Below are positions 14,192 through 22,949 of a DNA stretch of 64,000 bases, piece by piece; the stretch's first letter is position 1, and each line of letters opens with the position of its first letter. The notes under the pieces were generated by a model. That model had not been told where the DNA came from, made no database searches, and saw only the letters and a program-made list of their open reading frames with translations. Location: NCBI RefSeq assembly GCF_009857535.1, contig NZ_WWCS01000001.1, forward strand, positions 372,001 through 436,000, in the 5' to 3' direction. This DNA is from Duganella margarita (lineage in GTDB: Bacteria; Pseudomonadota; Gammaproteobacteria; Burkholderiales; Burkholderiaceae_D). Both the position numbers and the translations under genes were made by a program.

Positions 14192-15058
14192 ATGACCATC
14201 CTCGTTACAGGCCCCACCGGTCGCGTCGGCAGCCAAGTCGTTCCGCAACTCGTTAAGCGCGGCGCAGCAGTGCGCGTGCTGGTGCGCGATCCGTCCAAAG
14301 CTGCGCTTCCCGCCGGCATGGAGGTGGTGCAAGGCGACCTGCTCGATCTCGATGCCCTGCGCGCCGCGTTTGAAGGCGTCAACACGCTGTTTCTGCTCAA
14401 CGCCGTTGCGGGCGACGAGTTCACCCAGGCGCTGATTACCCTGAACATGGCGCGCACTTGCGGCGTCGAGCGCGTGGTGTACCTGTCGGTGCTGCACAGC
14501 GACCGCTTCGCCAACGTGCCGCACTTCGCGGTGAAGCTGGGCGCCGAGCGCATGATCGAACAGATGGGTTTCAGCGCGACGATACTGCGGCCGGCGTACT
14601 TCATCGACAATGACCACATGGTTAAGGATGTCATCGTTAACCATGGCGTGTATCCGATGCCGATTGGCGGCAAGGGGATTGCGATGATCGACGTGCGTGA
14701 CATCGCCGAGGTGGCAGCGATCGAACTGATCCGCCGCGACCAGGCGCCCGGCAAACTGCCCAACCAGATCATCAACCTGGTCGGCCCGGACACGCTGACC
14801 GGTTCGGCGTTAGCGGCAATCTGGACCGAGGTGCTGGGACGCCCGGTCGTCTATGGCGGCGATGACCCGAGCGGCTTCGAGCAGAACCTGGCCACCTTCA
14901 TGCCGAAGTGGATGGCGTATGAGATGCGCCTGATGGCCGAACGCTTTGTCAGCGATGGCCTGCTGCCGGAAGCGGGCGACCAGGAGCGACTGACCACGCT
15001 GCTCGGCCGCCCCTTGCACGCCTATCGCGAATTCGCCTCCGCGATGGCGGCGCAGTAA
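14192..15058 (+). CDS. NmrA/azoreductase-type NAD(P)-binding oxidoreductase
   Basis: 288 residues from the ATG at 14192, eight bases after AAGGAG. The N-terminal nucleotide-binding motif is VTGPTGRVGSQV (residues about 5-16), followed by an Arg (LVRDPSK) that favours NADP(H), then GDLLDLDALRAAF and the central YLSVLHSDRF block. It belongs to the atypical short-chain dehydrogenase group (NmrA, TMR, AzoB-like). Substrates in this group vary and cannot be read here. The C-terminal part is variable substrate-binding sequence. The gene sits just outside the right edge of the mobile island and converges on the RES toxin gene (14 bp gap). Confidence 0.85.
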   Translation: MTILVTGPTGRVGSQVVPQLVKRGAAVRVLVRDPSKAALPAGMEVVQGDLLDLDALRAAFEGVNTLFLLNAVAGDEFTQALITLNMARTCGVERVVYLSVLHSDRFANVPHFAVKLGAERMIEQMGFSATILRPAYFIDNDHMVKDVIVNHGVYPMPIGGKGIAMIDVRDIAEVAAIELIRRDQAPGKLPNQIINLVGPDTLTGSALAAIWTEVLGRPVVYGGDDPSGFEQNLATFMPKWMAYEMRLMAERFVSDGLLPEAGDQERLTTLLGRPLHAYREFASAMAAQ

Positions 15059-15072
15059 GCGTATCAATATGG

Positions 15073-15543
15073 TCAAGGCTTTGCTAAGCGTGAGTCATAG
15101 AGCCACTTGCGCACCTTCTTTGCGCGGAGCTTGGAGGCGTCGGAATGTAGTGGATTGATCAGTACGTTGTACTCTTCGGGGACGATAACGGAGGGTACGA
15201 TCATCAGCGTACTGCTCTGCGCCTTGACCCAGCTATCTCCAGCGTCGAGGCTGACTGCTGCTGCAGGGATCGCATCCCATCCCACTGGAGGATGGCGCAT
15301 GTCATGCGCCTTGTTCCAGACGTCATCCGGCACATCGATTTGAACCAGATAGCGATTGAGCGGCAGGCCGCCAGCCTTGAGGTGGACAAAGGTTTCGAGA
15401 GCCACCAAGGCGATATTGGCTCCACAGTAGAGCATGGCATTGCCGGGGCGGTTCCAGCGCCCTCCGGAAACCTTGGCGCCGACACCCGACATATCGTCCG
15501 CTGTGTAATCAGGGGTATCGGTAGCGATTCGCCAGACGATCAC
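15073..15543 (-). CDS. RES-domain toxin (NAD+-degrading)
   Basis: 156 residues from a GTG at 15543 that overlaps the antitoxin stop by four bases (GTGA). RES features are the N-terminal VWRIA, GGRWNRPG (R29), YCGANIALVALE with Y39 and E50, and a late Ser-containing strand. In characterised members (MbcT, Res) these residues bind and break down NAD+, stopping growth. The full domain is present, so the toxin should be active. The partner antitoxin is immediately upstream, the standard order for this family (antitoxin first). Confidence 0.9.
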   Translation of the reverse strand: MIVWRIATDTPDYTADDMSGVGAKVSGGRWNRPGNAMLYCGANIALVALETFVHLKAGGLPLNRYLVQIDVPDDVWNKAHDMRHPPVGWDAIPAAAVSLDAGDSWVKAQSSTLMIVPSVIVPEEYNVLINPLHSDASKLRAKKVRKWLYDSRLAKP

Positions 15544-16028
15544 GCATAAGCTCCCGTCTGCATCATCGAGAGCAGGCGCGATACCATTTCCTGGCCCTCG
15601 ATGGTGTCCATGTAGTCGGCGGGGCGTTTCCCGCCCAAGGCAGGAACCGGTTCCTCTATCCATTTCGCCAGCCACTTCGGCGCATCGAAATCTTTCGTCA
15701 GCTCGGGGTCGCCTGACTGTTCGAGGATGGTCTGGGCCTGTCCAACCAGCTTTGCCATACCCACGATCTTTTCGCTTTCCTCGGTCGACAGCGTTTGCTG
15801 CTTCGATGCTTTCCGCGTGACCGTCGCTTGGGCGATGCCGAACATGCGGAAAAATCGGTCTTGTGGAATACCAAGGTCGACAGCAAAAGCCTTGGTTTCG
15901 GTGGCGCCAACACCTGCACGGATGATCTGGATACGATCCTCTGGCGAGGACAGGTAAAGCGAACGAAAATCACGAATCTTCGCCGCTCCGGTTCCCGTAA
16001 AGAGCCGCTTTACCGCGAATTTGCTCAC
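15540..16028 (-). CDS. Xre/MbcA/ParS-family antitoxin (DUF2384)
   Basis: 162 residues with an Xre-like helix-turn-helix (about 45-80, including LGIPQDRFFRMFGIAQATVT) and a C-terminal MbcA/ParS toxin-binding domain (WLAKWIEEPVPALGGKRPAD, then YMDTIEGQEMV). This is the partner of RES toxins; it binds the toxin through its C-terminus and represses the operon. An 8-bp inverted repeat lies 13 bp upstream of the start codon and should be its operator. Confidence 0.9.
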   Translation of the reverse strand: MSKFAVKRLFTGTGAAKIRDFRSLYLSSPEDRIQIIRAGVGATETKAFAVDLGIPQDRFFRMFGIAQATVTRKASKQQTLSTEESEKIVGMAKLVGQAQTILEQSGDPELTKDFDAPKWLAKWIEEPVPALGGKRPADYMDTIEGQEMVSRLLSMMQTGAYA

Positions 16029-16040
16029 GTTAAACCTCCA

Positions 16041-16063
16041 TGCTCAAGATGTTCGCTTGAGCA
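16041..16063. promoter_or_regulatory. operator of the RES/Xre toxin-antitoxin operon
   Basis: TGCTCAAG (16041-16048) and CTTGAGCA (16056-16063) form a perfect 8-bp inverted repeat with a 7-bp spacer, just upstream of the antitoxin start. Autoregulation by the antitoxin is known for this family, so this is the likely binding site. Confidence 0.6.
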
Positions 16064-16148
16064 GACAGATTAAGCCAAATGAGCAGATACGGCAATCGCC
16101 GTCGCGCTAAAGTTGAGGTCCGGAGCGCGGTCCCAGACCTCGGTTTGC

Positions 16149-17477
16149 TTAGCGCTTCGGCGGCATCAGTTCGAGCAGGATCGCGGTTTCGGCCTTGATG
16201 GTGTTCATCAAGGTCGGCTGCAGGTCCGGCGCCCACTGTGGCGAGTGGGTGCCTGGCAGTGGCTGGCCGGCTTTCTTCGCGGCCGCCAGACGGTCGGCAT
16301 CGACCGCGCCGACGTGGATCAGCAGCGCTTTCACGCCTGGCTGCTGGCCGTACATGGCGAAGTCTTCCGACGTCATCTTCGGCGGCATCTCTTTCACAAA
16401 TTCCGGACCGACAGCTTTTTCCACCGCCTTGATGGCGCGCGCCATCAGTTCCGGGTCGTTGTAGACCGAATCCGTGCCTGGCTTGATATCCACCAGCGGT
16501 TCCTTCGGCGCACCGGCCGCGATGGCTTCGCCGCGCGCTTCGCGGGCGATGCTGGCCAGCACGCGCTGGCGTACTTCCGGGCGGAAGGTGCGCACCGTCA
16601 GCGCCAGTTTGACCTGGTCCGGCACGATGTTGGCCTGGGTGCCGCCCTGGATGCTGCCGACCGTGATGACCACCGGGTCCAGCGGATTGTTCTCGCGCGA
16701 CACCAGCGTCTGCAACGCCAGCACCAGGCGCGCCGCCATCACCACCGGATCGCGGGTTTCATGCGGCACGGCGCCGTGGCCGCCCTGGCCAAACATGGTG
16801 ATGGTGACGGTGTCGGCCGATGCGCGGAAGGCGCCGGCGTGCCACATGATGGTGCCGGACGCCATGCTGGCGTCGTCATGCATGGACAGCGCGTAGTCCG
16901 GTTTCGGGAAGCGCGTGAACAGGCCGTCCTTCAGCATGGCGGCGGCGCCGTTCAGCGGTTCTTCCGACGGCTGGCCGACCAGCATCAGCGTGCCGCTCCA
17001 GGCCTTGCGATTTTCCGACAACAGTTTCGCCGTGCCATACCAGGCCGACATGTGCAGGTCGTGGCCGCAGGCATGGGCCACCGGCACGGTGTCGCCGGCG
17101 GCGTTCTTGGTGGTGACCGCGCTGGCAAACGACAGGCCGGTTTTTTCCAGCACCGGCAGCGCGTCCATCTCGGTCCGCAGCATGACGGTCGGGCCGGGGC
17201 CGTTGCGCAGGATGGCGACAACGCCGGTGCCGCCCACGCCCGTAGTGACGTCAAAGCCCAGTGCCTTGGCGCGCTCGGCCAGCTTGGCGGCGGTTTCGTG
17301 TTCGTTGAAGCTCAGTTCGGGGTGCGCGTGCAGATCCTGATAGAAGCTGGCCAGTTTGGGGTAATCGGTGGTCAGCTGGGCCGCCAACGGAGCGGGCAGC
17401 GATGCGGCCTGGCTGGCGGCGGCGGCGATCAGGCAGGCAGCCAGTAGCGTGCGGCGGAACAAACGGGGAGATTTCAT
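16149..17477 (-). CDS. secreted M20-family amidohydrolase/peptidase
   Basis: 442 residues with a Sec signal peptide (MKSPRLFRRTLLAACLIAAA, cleavage after about SQA). The metal site is HACGHDLHM at about residues 136-144 with the catalytic Glu pair in QPSEEP, and a third ligand in the dimerisation region (GQGGHGAVPH). This set defines the M20D amidohydrolase group (AmhX, hippurate and IAA-amino-acid hydrolase relatives). It should act in the periplasm or outside, splitting N-acyl amino acids or similar amides. The exact substrate is unknown. It stands alone between the toxin-antitoxin operon and a divergent chemoreceptor gene. Confidence 0.9.
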   Translation of the reverse strand: MKSPRLFRRTLLAACLIAAAASQAASLPAPLAAQLTTDYPKLASFYQDLHAHPELSFNEHETAAKLAERAKALGFDVTTGVGGTGVVAILRNGPGPTVMLRTEMDALPVLEKTGLSFASAVTTKNAAGDTVPVAHACGHDLHMSAWYGTAKLLSENRKAWSGTLMLVGQPSEEPLNGAAAMLKDGLFTRFPKPDYALSMHDDASMASGTIMWHAGAFRASADTVTITMFGQGGHGAVPHETRDPVVMAARLVLALQTLVSRENNPLDPVVITVGSIQGGTQANIVPDQVKLALTVRTFRPEVRQRVLASIAREARGEAIAAGAPKEPLVDIKPGTDSVYNDPELMARAIKAVEKAVGPEFVKEMPPKMTSEDFAMYGQQPGVKALLIHVGAVDADRLAAAKKAGQPLPGTHSPQWAPDLQPTLMNTIKAETAILLELMPPKR

Positions 17478-17618
17478 GGGAACTCGCTTCAGGGTTGAGG
17501 AAGAACGCGATACATTTTACAAGCAAATGTTACATAAATGAATTTATTGTTTCTTTGGAGAATTGGTTGGCGTAAAATCTTGCATATTCAGTTAAGCATA
17601 TGCAAAAGGACGATAAGC

Positions 17619-19298
17619 ATGGGGTTTCTCTCAAATTTCAATATCGGAAAGCGCCTGGGACTGGGCTTTTTCCTCATTCTGGCGATGACGGTGCTGATCG
17701 CGGTGGTCGGCGTGTGGCGCCTGGCCGAGGTCGGCGATTCGACCCGCACCATGATGGCCGCGCCGCTCACCAAGGAGCGCATGATTACCGACTGGTATAG
17801 CCTCAATTTCGCCTCGATCCGCCGCACCGCCGCCATCGTCAAGAGCGAAGATCCGTCGCTGGGCGCCTATTTCAAGGCCGATGCGGCCGAGTCGGTCAAG
17901 AAGGCGGCTGAGCTGCTCAAAGGTATCGAGCCGCTGATCGCGGAAACCGGTCCGGAGCACGAGCTGTTTGCCCGCATCCTGGAACAGCGCAAGGCCTATA
18001 GCGCCTCGCGTGACGGCGCCGTCAAGGCCAAGGGGGAAGGCAACGCCGAGGAAGCTGCGCGCATCCTGGACCAGAAGTTCACCCCGGCCGCGCAGCTGTA
18101 CCAGGATCTGCTGCAACAACTGGTGACCATGCAGCGCGACAGCATCGACGCCACGGCGCGCGCCATCGACGCCAATACTGGCGAGAGCCGCATGCTGATC
18201 GTGGTGCTGAGCGTGATCGCGGTGGCGGTCGGCGCCGTGCTGTCCTGGCTGCTGACGCATGGCATCGTGCGGCCGATCCAGGACGCCGTTACCGTGGCCG
18301 AAACGGTGGCCGCCGGCGACCTGACGCACGTGATCGACGCGCGCACCAATGACGAGACCGGCAAGCTGCTGCGTGCGCTGCGCAATATGAATGACAGCCT
18401 GGTGGGCATCGTCAGCGAAGTACGCGTCGGCACCGACACGATTGCCACCGCATCGCATGAAATCAGCGCCGGCAACCTGGACCTGTCGTCGCGCACCGAG
18501 CAGCAGGCCAGCGCACTGGAAGAAACCGCCGCCTCGATGGAAGAATTGACCACCACCGTGCGCCAGAATGCCGACAACGCGCGCCAGGCCAACCAGCTGG
18601 CCATCGCCGCATCGGAAGTGGCGACCCAGGGCGGCGCCGTGGTCAGCGAAGTGGTGACCACCATGAGTGCGATCAACGAATCGTCGAAGAAAATCGTCGA
18701 CATCATCTCGGTCATCGACGGCATCGCCTTCCAGACCAATATCCTGGCGCTGAACGCCGCCGTGGAAGCCGCCCGCGCCGGCGAGCAGGGCCGTGGCTTC
18801 GCCGTGGTCGCCAGCGAGGTGCGCACGCTGGCGCAGCGCTCGGCCGCCGCCGCCAAGGAAATCAAGGAACTGATCACCGCCTCGGTAAGTAATGTGGATG
18901 CCGGCGCCAAGCTGGTGGACACCGCCGGCGTGACCATGGAACAAGTGGTCAGCAGCATCCGTCGCGTCACCGACATCATGGCCGAGATCACCAGTGCCAG
19001 CCAGGAGCAGACCGGCGGCATCGAGCAGGTCAACGGCGCCATCGGCCAGATGGACCAAGCCACCCAGCAGAATGCCGCGCTGGTGGAAGAGGCGGCCGCT
19101 GCTGCCGGTTCGCTGCAGGAGCAGGCGACCCGCCTGGCCGAAGCGGTCGGCGTGTTCAAGATCAACGCCCCGGCCAAGGCCGCGCCGGTGTTCGAACGCA
19201 AGGCGCCGGCGCCGCGTCAGTTGAGCACTGCCCGTCCGGTCGCCGCCAAAGCGGTCAAAAAGGCGACACACGCCAGCGACGACTGGGAAGCGTTCTGA
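17619..19298 (+). CDS. methyl-accepting chemotaxis protein
   Basis: 559 residues from the ATG at 17619 (AAAGGA eight bases upstream; longer upstream frames lack one). First membrane helix at about 12-33, a four-helix-bundle type periplasmic sensor at 34-190, second membrane helix at about 191-212, HAMP at 213-266, and the signalling coiled coil to about 510 with the hairpin tip [20 protein letters not shown] and the following [12 protein letters not shown]. The C-terminus ends DWEAF, close to the NWETF pentapeptide that docks CheR/CheB in high-abundance receptors. The ligand is not predictable from a 4HB sensor. Confidence 0.94.
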   Translation: MGFLSNFNIGKRLGLGFFLILAMTVLIAVVGVWRLAEVGDSTRTMMAAPLTKERMITDWYSLNFASIRRTAAIVKSEDPSLGAYFKADAAESVKKAAELLKGIEPLIAETGPEHELFARILEQRKAYSASRDGAVKAKGEGNAEEAARILDQKFTPAAQLYQDLLQQLVTMQRDSIDATARAIDANTGESRMLIVVLSVIAVAVGAVLSWLLTHGIVRPIQDAVTVAETVAAGDLTHVIDARTNDETGKLLRALRNMNDSLVGIVSEVRVGTDTIATASHEISAGNLDLSSRTEQQASALEETAASMEELTTTVRQNADNARQANQLAIAASEVATQGGAVVSEVVTTMSAINESSKKIVDIISVIDGIAFQTNILALNAAVEAARAGEQGRGFAVVASEVRTLAQRSAAAAKEIKELITASVSNVDAGAKLVDTAGVTMEQVVSSIRRVTDIMAEITSASQEQTGGIEQVNGAIGQMDQATQQNAALVEEAAAAAGSLQEQATRLAEAVGVFKINAPAKAAPVFERKAPAPRQLSTARPVAAKAVKKATHASDDWEAF

Positions 19299-19307
19299 TT
19301 CTCATTA

Positions 19308-19327
19308 ATTGATAATCATTCTCATTA
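19308..19327. promoter_or_regulatory. Fur box upstream of the PepSY/flavoprotein gene
   Basis: ATTGATAATCATTCTCATTA matches the GATAATGATAATCATTATC consensus at most positions and lies in an AT-rich stretch between the chemoreceptor stop and the reductase gene. Iron repression by Fur is the expected outcome. Confidence 0.75.
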
Positions 19328-19366
19328 CGTGTAAAATCGACGGCATTCTTCTTACCGATCAATGCC

Positions 19367-19432
19367 ATGTGCCATCTGCCTCCGTCCCTCGTGCTGCCTG
19401 CCGTTAAACTGAACGCGCAGGTGGGCCTGTGA
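19367..19432 (+). CDS. possible 21-codon leader peptide overlapping the reductase start
   Basis: ATG at 19367 opens a 21-residue frame (MCHLPPSLVLPAVKLNAQVG plus Leu) whose TGA overlaps the GTG start of the reductase gene by four bases (GTGA). The overlap suggests translational coupling, and it could explain the weak ribosome binding site before the GTG. There is no clear ribosome binding site of its own, so it may be chance. Confidence 0.25.
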   Translation: MCHLPPSLVLPAVKLNAQVGL

Positions 19433-21828
19433 AAAAGCTCTGGTTCCAGCTGCATTGGTTCGTCGGCATCAGCGCCGGTACGGTCCTGATGGTGATCGGC
19501 CTGAGCGGCGCCGTCCTCGCCTTCCGCGAGCAGATCCTGGATGCGCTCAATCCCGGCGTGCGCGCGGTGGCCGTGCAAAGCGCGCCGGTGCTGGCGCCGC
19601 AGCAGTTCGCGCTGGCCGCGCGCGCGTTGAAGCCGCACGAACGTGTCACCAGCATCATCCTGTACGACACGCCGGGGGCCAGCGCCCGCATCGGCCTGGC
19701 GCCAGCGCCGGGCGCGCGCAAAGGCGAAACGATTTATCTCAATCCGTACACCGCCGCGCTGCTGCCGGAGCTGAAGTACGACGGTTTCTTCGAGTGGACC
19801 GAACAGCTGCACCGCTTCCTGCTGCTGCCGCGCGATCCGGGCAAGATGGTCAGCGGCGTGCTGGCCTTCTGCCTGATGGGGCTTGCGCTGAGCGGCCTGT
19901 ATCTGCGCTGGCCGCGTCGCGTATGGGACTGGCGCACCTGGCTGACCTTCGATCCGCGCATGAAGGGCCGTTCCTTCCTGTGGGGCTTGCACTCGGTGGT
20001 GGGCACGTGGGTGCTGTTGGTGTTCATGGTGTTCACCGTGTCCGGCGTGTACTGGGCCTTCGATCCGATCCGCGACATGGCGGACGGCTGGATGGGCACC
20101 ATACGTCCGCCGCGCGAAGCGGCTACGCCCAAGCCCAAGCCGGCCAAGCCGCCGAAGGCCGAACCGGCCGACCTGACGCCAAGCTGGGCCACCTTCCAGC
20201 AGACCGCGCCGAACTGGCAGATGGCTTTCCTGCGTCCGCCGGAGCGCGCCAACGCGCCGCTGCAGATCCTGTGGGTGGCCAAGGATGCGCCGCATGTGCG
20301 TGCGCGCAGCAGCATGTCGATCAATATGCAAACCGGCGCGCTGCTGAAGAATGAGCTGTATGCGGACAAGCCGGTAGGCGCGCGTCTGCAGTCGACCATC
20401 TATCCGCTGCACCTCGGCACATATTTCGGCGTGGTCGGCCAGCTGATCGTGTTCATCGCCGCGCTGGCGCTGCCTGGCTTTGGCATCACCGGCTGGATGC
20501 TGTATCTGAATCGCCGCAAGCAGAAACGCATCGCCCGTGCCGAGCGCGCGCAGTTTGCCGCTTTGGCGCCGGCTGGCGTGGCGCAGGATGATCCGGTGCT
20601 GATGGCCTATGCCAGCCAGACCGGCCAGGCCGAGCGTCTGGCGCTGCAAAGCGCGGCCGCGCTGCAAAAGGCCGGCGTGGCGGTGCATGTGCAGTCGCTG
20701 GAAAAACTGACGCCGCCGCAGTTGGGCAAATACCGCCGCGCGCTGTTCGTCGCCAGCAGCTTTGGCGAAGGCGAAGCGCCGGATAGCGCGCGTCGCTTCA
20801 GCCGTCTGCTGCATGCGGCCAAGGAAGAACTCCAGCATGTGCAGTACGCCGTGCTGGCGCTGGGCGACCGCAATTACGCGCAGTTCTGCGGCTTTGGCCG
20901 CACGCTGGATCAGCGCCTGAGCTTTATGGGTGCGCAGCCGCTGCATCCGATGATTGAAATGGATAACGGCGACGCCGGCGCGCTGGCGCGCTGGGGCAAT
21001 GCGCTGCGCGGCTTGATGGGCGAGGGCGCGGCCGATGCGGCGGAGGTGACGCTGAGCGCTGCCGCCGACGACGGAGAATATGTGAGCTGGCGTCTGGAAA
21101 AGCGCGTGCTGCTCAATCCGGGCAGCATCGGTTTTCCGCTGTACGAGATCACGCTGGGCGGCCACATCGGAGCTGGCTGGCATCCCGGTGCACTGGTGGA
21201 TATCTGGCCGGGACATTATGGCGTGGATGCGGCGCCGCGCCGCTACTCGCTGGCGTCAGTGCCCCAGGATGGCAGCTTGCAGCTGGTGGTGCGCCAGGTG
21301 CAGTGCGAGCGCGGACTGGGCCTGGCCTCTGGCTGGCTGACCGACCAGGCGGCAATCGGCGACGAAGTGCGTGTGCGCCTGATCGCGAATCCGTCGTTTG
21401 ACGCGTATCCGCAGCCGGCGCCGGCGATCTACATCGGCAATGGCTCGGGCATTGCCGGCCTGCGTTCGCATCTGCGCGCGCGGGTGCTGGAAGGCGCGCA
21501 GCGCAACTGGCTGATTTTCGGCGAGCGTCAACAGGCGCATGACGCCATTTGCGCGGACGAGATCAAAGGCTGGCGCGCGCAGGGCTTCCTGCCGGAGCTG
21601 GATCTGATGTATTCACGTGACGTTACCGGCGGCGGCTATGTGCAGGATTGCCTGCAAGAGCGCGCCGATACGCTGCGCCAGTGGATCGCCGATGGTGCGG
21701 TGATCTTCGTCTGCGGCAGCTTGCAGGGCATGGCGGGCGGGGTGGATGCAGCGCTGGCCGACATCATCGGCCGCGCGCAGCTGGAGCAGCTGGCAGAAGA
21801 TGGCCGCTACCGCCGCGATGTGTATTAA
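19429..21828 (+). CDS. PepSY-domain membrane flavoprotein reductase (ferric-siderophore reductase type)
   Basis: 799 residues from a GTG start. The first 370 residues are PepSY-associated: membrane helices at about 10-33, 143-162, 186-210 and 338-360 with periplasmic loops. Residues 388-530 form a flavodoxin-like FMN domain (AYASQTGQAERLALQ is the phosphate loop). Residues 540-799 form an FAD/NAD(P)H reductase module like sulfite reductase alpha or cytochrome P450 reductase, with YIGNGSGIAGLRSHL and the C-terminal VCGSLQGM motif. Such fusions carry electrons from NADPH across the inner membrane and are usually linked to siderophore iron release. The Fur box in front supports this. A hairpin repeat follows the stop. 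Confidence 0.88.
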   Translation: MKKLWFQLHWFVGISAGTVLMVIGLSGAVLAFREQILDALNPGVRAVAVQSAPVLAPQQFALAARALKPHERVTSIILYDTPGASARIGLAPAPGARKGETIYLNPYTAALLPELKYDGFFEWTEQLHRFLLLPRDPGKMVSGVLAFCLMGLALSGLYLRWPRRVWDWRTWLTFDPRMKGRSFLWGLHSVVGTWVLLVFMVFTVSGVYWAFDPIRDMADGWMGTIRPPREAATPKPKPAKPPKAEPADLTPSWATFQQTAPNWQMAFLRPPERANAPLQILWVAKDAPHVRARSSMSINMQTGALLKNELYADKPVGARLQSTIYPLHLGTYFGVVGQLIVFIAALALPGFGITGWMLYLNRRKQKRIARAERAQFAALAPAGVAQDDPVLMAYASQTGQAERLALQSAAALQKAGVAVHVQSLEKLTPPQLGKYRRALFVASSFGEGEAPDSARRFSRLLHAAKEELQHVQYAVLALGDRNYAQFCGFGRTLDQRLSFMGAQPLHPMIEMDNGDAGALARWGNALRGLMGEGAADAAEVTLSAAADDGEYVSWRLEKRVLLNPGSIGFPLYEITLGGHIGAGWHPGALVDIWPGHYGVDAAPRRYSLASVPQDGSLQLVVRQVQCERGLGLASGWLTDQAAIGDEVRVRLIANPSFDAYPQPAPAIYIGNGSGIAGLRSHLRARVLEGAQRNWLIFGERQQAHDAICADEIKGWRAQGFLPELDLMYSRDVTGGGYVQDCLQERADTLRQWIADGAVIFVCGSLQGMAGGVDAALADIIGRAQLEQLAEDGRYRRDVY

Positions 21829-21841
21829 CCCCTCAAGCGAA

Positions 21842-21870
21842 GGGGTCTGACCCGTTCGGGGTCAGACCCC
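21842..21870. repeat. dispersed GGTCTGACCCC hairpin, copy 1
   Basis: Arms GGGGTCTGACCC (21842-21853) and GGGTCAGACCCC (21859-21870) pair perfectly around GTTCG. It lies 13 bp after the reductase stop and 28 bp from the convergent HDAC-family stop. Near-identical hairpins lie at 41081-41110 and 52339-52370. Confidence 0.8.
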
Positions 21871-21898
21871 GAGCCGTCGCAGTGCGGGTTCAGGGCCG

Positions 21899-22942
21899 CT
21901 ACAACGCTGTCTCGAAGCCTTCCAGCACGTTCACGACGTTCACCCCGAGTTCCTTGACGACGTTGCCGCCTTCGAAGATGAAGACGGTGGGGACATTCAG
22001 CCAGGCCAGGCGTTCGCCGATTTTCAGGTAGTCGGCGCTTTGCAGGTTGAAGCGGCCCAGCGGATCGCCGGCAAACGTGTCCACCCCCAGCGACACCACC
22101 AGCGCATCCGGCGCAAAGCTGCCGATGCGGATGCAGGCTGTCTCCAGCGCCGAGAACCACGCCTGCGCGCTGCTGCCGGCCGCCAGCGGCAGGTTCAGGT
22201 TGTAGCCCATGCCGGCGCCCTGGCCCCGCTCATCCGCATGGCCGAGATAAAACGGATACTCGCTACGCGGATCGGCGTGTATCGATATAAACAGCACGTC
22301 GTCCCGATGGTAGAAGATGCTTTGCGTGCCGTTGCCGTGGTGGTAGTCGATGTCGATGATGGCGACTTTGCGCGCGCCGTCATCCAGCAGGTGCTGCGCC
22401 GCCAGCGCGGCGTTATTCAGGAAGCAGGAACCGCCGAAGAAATCCGCGCCGGCATGATGGCCGGGCGGACGGCTCAACACAAATGTGCCGCGCTCACCCA
22501 GCCGCAGCGCATGCGCCGCATTGACCGCGCAATCGGCCCCGGTCTTGGCGGCGGTCCAGGTGCCGGCGGTCAGCGGCGTGCCGCTGTCCATCGAATACAG
22601 CCCCATACGCGCGGCAAAATTTTCCGGTTCGATATCGCTGCGCAGCGTGCGCACCGGCCACACCGACGGAAACGCGTCCTTCCTGGCGTTGGCCGGATCG
22701 AGCGCCACCCATTCGTTCCACGCGCCGCGCAAAAACTGCAGATAGCGCGGCGTATGAATCCGCTCCAGCGACATCAACGGTACGCCATGCGGCGTGACGA
22801 TGCGGCCCAGGCCACGCCGGCCCAGTTCCGCCAGCACCGCATCCGCACGCTCCGGCTTTTCAAAGCAGGGCACCAGTTCGCCGCGAAACATCTCGTGGCG
22901 CCCTTTGTGCTGCGCGTGCAGTTCGTTGTAGAAGGTGAGCAT
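21899..22942 (-). CDS. histone deacetylase / acetylpolyamine amidohydrolase family protein
   Basis: 347 residues from the ATG at 22942. The catalytic His pair is in RPPGHHAGADFFGG, and zinc ligands are in IIDIDYHHGNGTQ and the later LVVSLGVDTFAGDPLG. These and the length fit the class II HDAC/AphA group, which removes acetyl groups from polyamines or other small amines in bacteria. The zinc site is complete, so it should be active. The start is 7 bp after the gshA stop on the same strand, which suggests cotranscription with gshA. Confidence 0.92.
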   Translation of the reverse strand: MLTFYNELHAQHKGRHEMFRGELVPCFEKPERADAVLAELGRRGLGRIVTPHGVPLMSLERIHTPRYLQFLRGAWNEWVALDPANARKDAFPSVWPVRTLRSDIEPENFAARMGLYSMDSGTPLTAGTWTAAKTGADCAVNAAHALRLGERGTFVLSRPPGHHAGADFFGGSCFLNNAALAAQHLLDDGARKVAIIDIDYHHGNGTQSIFYHRDDVLFISIHADPRSEYPFYLGHADERGQGAGMGYNLNLPLAAGSSAQAWFSALETACIRIGSFAPDALVVSLGVDTFAGDPLGRFNLQSADYLKIGERLAWLNVPTVFIFEGGNVVKELGVNVVNVLEGFETAL

Positions 22943-22949
22943 CGGAAGG

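Noticed and set aside
16113..17447. Long plus-strand frame opposite the M20 amidohydrolase gene
   Set aside because: It mirrors the GC-rich codons of the real gene; the minus strand has the signal peptide and the HACGHDLHM metal site. Similar mirror frames opposite gshA, metE, hemA, fadH and the antiporter were dropped for the same reason.
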